DNA from: Hanleya hanleyi
Taxonomy: Eukaryota; Mollusca; Polyplacophora; Lepidopleurida; Hanleyidae
Direction of reading: 5' to 3'
NCBI GenBank assembly: GCA_036873755.1
Contig: JAVTVY010020496.1
Span: 1-64,000, forward strand
Length of the DNA: 64,000 nucleotides
Shown here: positions 60,923 to 64,000 of the stretch, piece by piece
How positions within the stretch are numbered: the stretch's first letter is position 1
Layout: every line of letters begins with the position of its first letter
Made by a program: the position numbers and the translations under genes
Notes under the pieces: model-generated
Seen by the model: the letters and a program-made list of their open reading frames with translations, nothing else
Told to the model about the DNA's origin: nothing
Databases searched by the model: none

Positions 60923-61500
60923 TTAACCCTATCCGGCCTGCGCGATTTGGGGTGTACCGCAGCCTGGGGGGGGGGGCGAAAAGTGCCCCTCTATATATTT
61001 TCGCTATCGCTAAGGCTAGAGGGCGAAAACTTACTACACTATATCATTGAGTCAAGCTCTACAAGAAAATGTAAAAAAAAATCCAAGATGGTCGCCATGA
61101 TGACGTCACTGTGACGTCATTTAAAAAAAAGAGGCATTTTTGGACCATTTTTGGGTCAGATTTTTCGATTTTTTTATTTTTGGTTTTTCTTCGCAAAAAC
61201 TGCATGATAATTTAGTAAATTTGATATGAAATAAAATAGGTTTCACCCACTTTTCCATAAAGGAAAGCAAACATTTTGAAGAAATATGACGGAAACATCA
61301 CTTTTCTGGTACCCCACATGGCCGCCATTTTGAATTTACCCATGATCCTCTGCCCGGGAGATCATGCAAATAGGCTCAAAATGACCCCAATATAATGATC
61401 TAAAAAGTCCAGAAGTTTCAGCTCTCAATTGTTTGTCGACCAAAACCAACAGGGGGAAAGTGCCCTCCCCCCCACCCCCACCCATGTCAGGTAGGGTTAA
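60923..61500 (+). mobile_element. TTAA-MITE, subfamily 2, complete (578 bp)
   Basis: TTAA at 60923-60926 and 61497-61500. Ends are CCCTATCCGGCCTGCGCG and CATGTCAGGTAGGG. Inside it has GATTTGGGGTGTACCGCAGCC (subfamily 2; split as GATTTGGGGTGTACC and GCAGCC), 'CCAAGATGGTCGCC', the double CRE TGACGTCACTGTGACGTCA near 61100, the GCATGATAA stretch, and a 'GGCCGCCATTTTGAATTTAC' block. Opposite orientation to the complete copies at 16521, 34927 and 36588. Confidence 0.9.
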
Positions 61501-62339
<839 letters not shown>

Positions 62340-63842
62340 CGATTATAAGAGGGGCCAGCATATGTGAGCTAAAAGAAAACTTATGTTAGCTATTTGTAAA
62401 AAGGATAGATCTGAAATTTAGCGAGAAGCACAATCGAAACACTTTATTCACGCAAAATTGTTAACACAAACAATACAAGCATAAAGGCACAAGAAGTCGC
62501 GTGCAATCGATCGAGTCAGTTAATTAAAATCGTCGCTTCTTGAACCCATACTGATTGCACACTCAAACACCTTCTTATTATTCTTTCACATCTTTCAATT
62601 ATTTTCCAAGAAATAGAATATCGAACCCGTGAGAAACCTTGATTATAAAACGAGCAAGGAGACAACGAAGCGAGGTTACGCAAATATTTATTCACAATTT
62701 CACAAGCTTCTCGCAACAGCATATACTTGTGGACAATTTCGTAGGTGTATGGTTAAACATACATGGTTAGTAATTATGGAGTACGATTTACTCTTACCTT
62801 CAACAAACTGATGTAAATTCGTTTTAGAAAATACCTTTTTTCTATACCTTAAGGTCAGTCATTGATATGTGGTTATCCAAACGAAATTGGATCATATTTA
62901 CCTCATTAATAGTCATGTTACGTCAGGGCCTACAAAAAATAACGGTATGGCGGAATGTACTTTCAGTTTCAATCTACTTCCACAGAAACCTAAAACGTAC
63001 CCCATAAACCTCACAGACTGTCTCCTATAACCACGCTTTCGTTTGAGCATTCCGGTCGGGGTCGATATGTCCTTTTTAACATCTCAAATTGAAGATTTAA
63101 ACTCCCGACGGATCTCAGCGCGGTCCATTGACACCATTTTGGATTAGTAACCCCTACTTACTTCGAATTTTAACCCTACATAGCTTCGAATTTGGTGGTG
63201 TTGGTGGGCGGGTGGTGTTGTACCGTTACTATCTCTGACATCGTAAACCTTACGTACAAAAAATAATAGTAAATAATAGCCACGAGAGGCAATTTAGGAC
63301 CCAAGGTCAAGGCAGTATGTCCACTAAACTGCTCAGTCAATCAATGGCTTCAGCGTATAAGGCAGGACTTTACAAGGGGTCGTGCTAGTTGTATCCTCTG
63401 ACACAATTTTTTTGTGATTTCCTGATTTTGGAATCAGTGACCTTGAACTTTGACTAGATTAAGAGAGAGAGATTTATCTGTGTTTCTTTAAATTAGGCTA
63501 GAGCCGAAAGAAATGTCAACTTGTCAGCGGTAGAAAATATTTACTTTCAATGGAAAAAAAATGTATACCATGTGAAATACATGCATTTGTTCTCTGCATA
63601 ACACATATTAAGCAATAGTCCCTCTCGTGTTTTCTTACAAGACGTATCGACAAAAATTAACCGAATACTTGTAGTTTGGAAGTCACCTTAGTAATTTGTG
63701 ACATATGCACACGAACAAATACCAATACTATATTTCCTCACCGGGATCGGGTGGGCAATAATTATGATGTGTTGAACCAGGAATCATGTATACCAGCTTT
63801 CAAGTCAATCGGTTCGGAGAATATTTTGTAGCAAACTAGGTC
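62340..63842. other. Intergenic, no gene seen
   Basis: AT-rich. Near 63150-63195 a 'ACTTCGAATTTTAACCCTACA' and 'AGCTTCGAATTTGG' pair is a small imperfect repeat. No gene. Confidence 0.4.
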
Positions 63843-63896
63843 ACATGGGGTTTCGACCAGTCGGCTTCATCAGGGTATATGCACTAGTTCCCATGT
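63843..63896 (-). ncRNA. Degenerate hammerhead-ribozyme-like motif
   Basis: On the minus strand CTGATGA (63867-63873) is followed by 12 nt able to form a poor stem II, then GAAA (63851-63854). These are the two conserved core strings of a hammerhead. Flanking arms CCCATGT and ACATGGG (63890-63896 and 63843-63849) are complementary as stem III would be. The base before the expected cleavage position is A instead of U, and stem I and stem II are weak, so activity is unlikely. Hammerheads of this kind are known in the terminal repeats of Penelope-like retroelements, which would fit the reverse-transcriptase relics in this window. It could also be chance. Confidence 0.3.
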
Positions 63897-64000
63897 AGTC
63901 CAATCACTACGTGAGGTTTCGGATTCATTGATGTAGCGGTGTTGACTGCAAGAATGGTATTACCACCATCAATAACATGTCTGTGTATATCTATATAATA

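Overview
This is animal genomic DNA with no complete host gene that I can support. It is AT-rich and packed with transposon relics and satellites. The best guess is a marine lophotrochozoan, probably a mollusc. The reason is the short tail 'CAGCAATATTTCAGCTATAT..GCGACGA' (near 45262, near 50524, and reversed near 51870), which resembles LINE/SINE tails I know from gastropod genomes. This is recognition from memory, not a search. Several open reading frames only look long because they begin at TTG or GTG or run through tandem repeats.

Layout. 1-8 kb: a 34-bp minisatellite, a fragment of a YIDD-type reverse transcriptase, a degenerate TTAA-MITE, a GGTGATG-rich inverted-repeat element, a 655-bp foldback element and a perfect 5 x 44-bp tandem repeat. 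8.18-14.86 kb: a 3.34-kb segment duplicated in tandem, with the hexamer CACCAG at every breakpoint. 15-31 kb: more TTAA-MITEs, further reverse-transcriptase pieces, a 6 x 46-bp tandem array and one possible but weak host exon pair. 32.2-33.7 kb: a 21-bp minisatellite split by a 902-bp solo LTR with a TACA target duplication. 34.9-37.2 kb: two complete TTAA-MITEs. 37.5-45.1 kb: a 33-bp satellite of about 231 monomers, open on both strands for about 2,590 codons and organised in 54-, 27- and 13-monomer higher-order repeats. 46.3-49.0 kb: a 58-bp satellite. 49.9-51.9 kb: an inverted pair of LINE 3' ends around a MITE end and a reverse-transcriptase 3' UTR. 52.1-56.1 kb: a 35/39-bp satellite. 58.0-60.8 kb: a MITE split by a young LTR retroelement that carries one 383-residue chromodomain ORF and no pol. 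60.9-61.5 kb: another complete MITE. 62.1-62.3 kb: a hexanucleotide repeat ending in telomere-like CCCTAA units. The last 200 bases hold a degenerate hammerhead-ribozyme-like motif on the minus strand.

The most interesting items are: (1) the TTAA-flanked, CCCTA-ended MITE family, probably non-autonomous piggyBac, which carries paired CRE octamers (TGACGTCA) and YY1-like AAGATGGCGGC boxes; (2) the pol-less LTR element with an internal chromodomain, 497-bp LTRs differing at about five sites, a TCTA target duplication and a second LTR-start-like junction inside it; (3) the giant dual-strand-open satellite with its higher-order structure.
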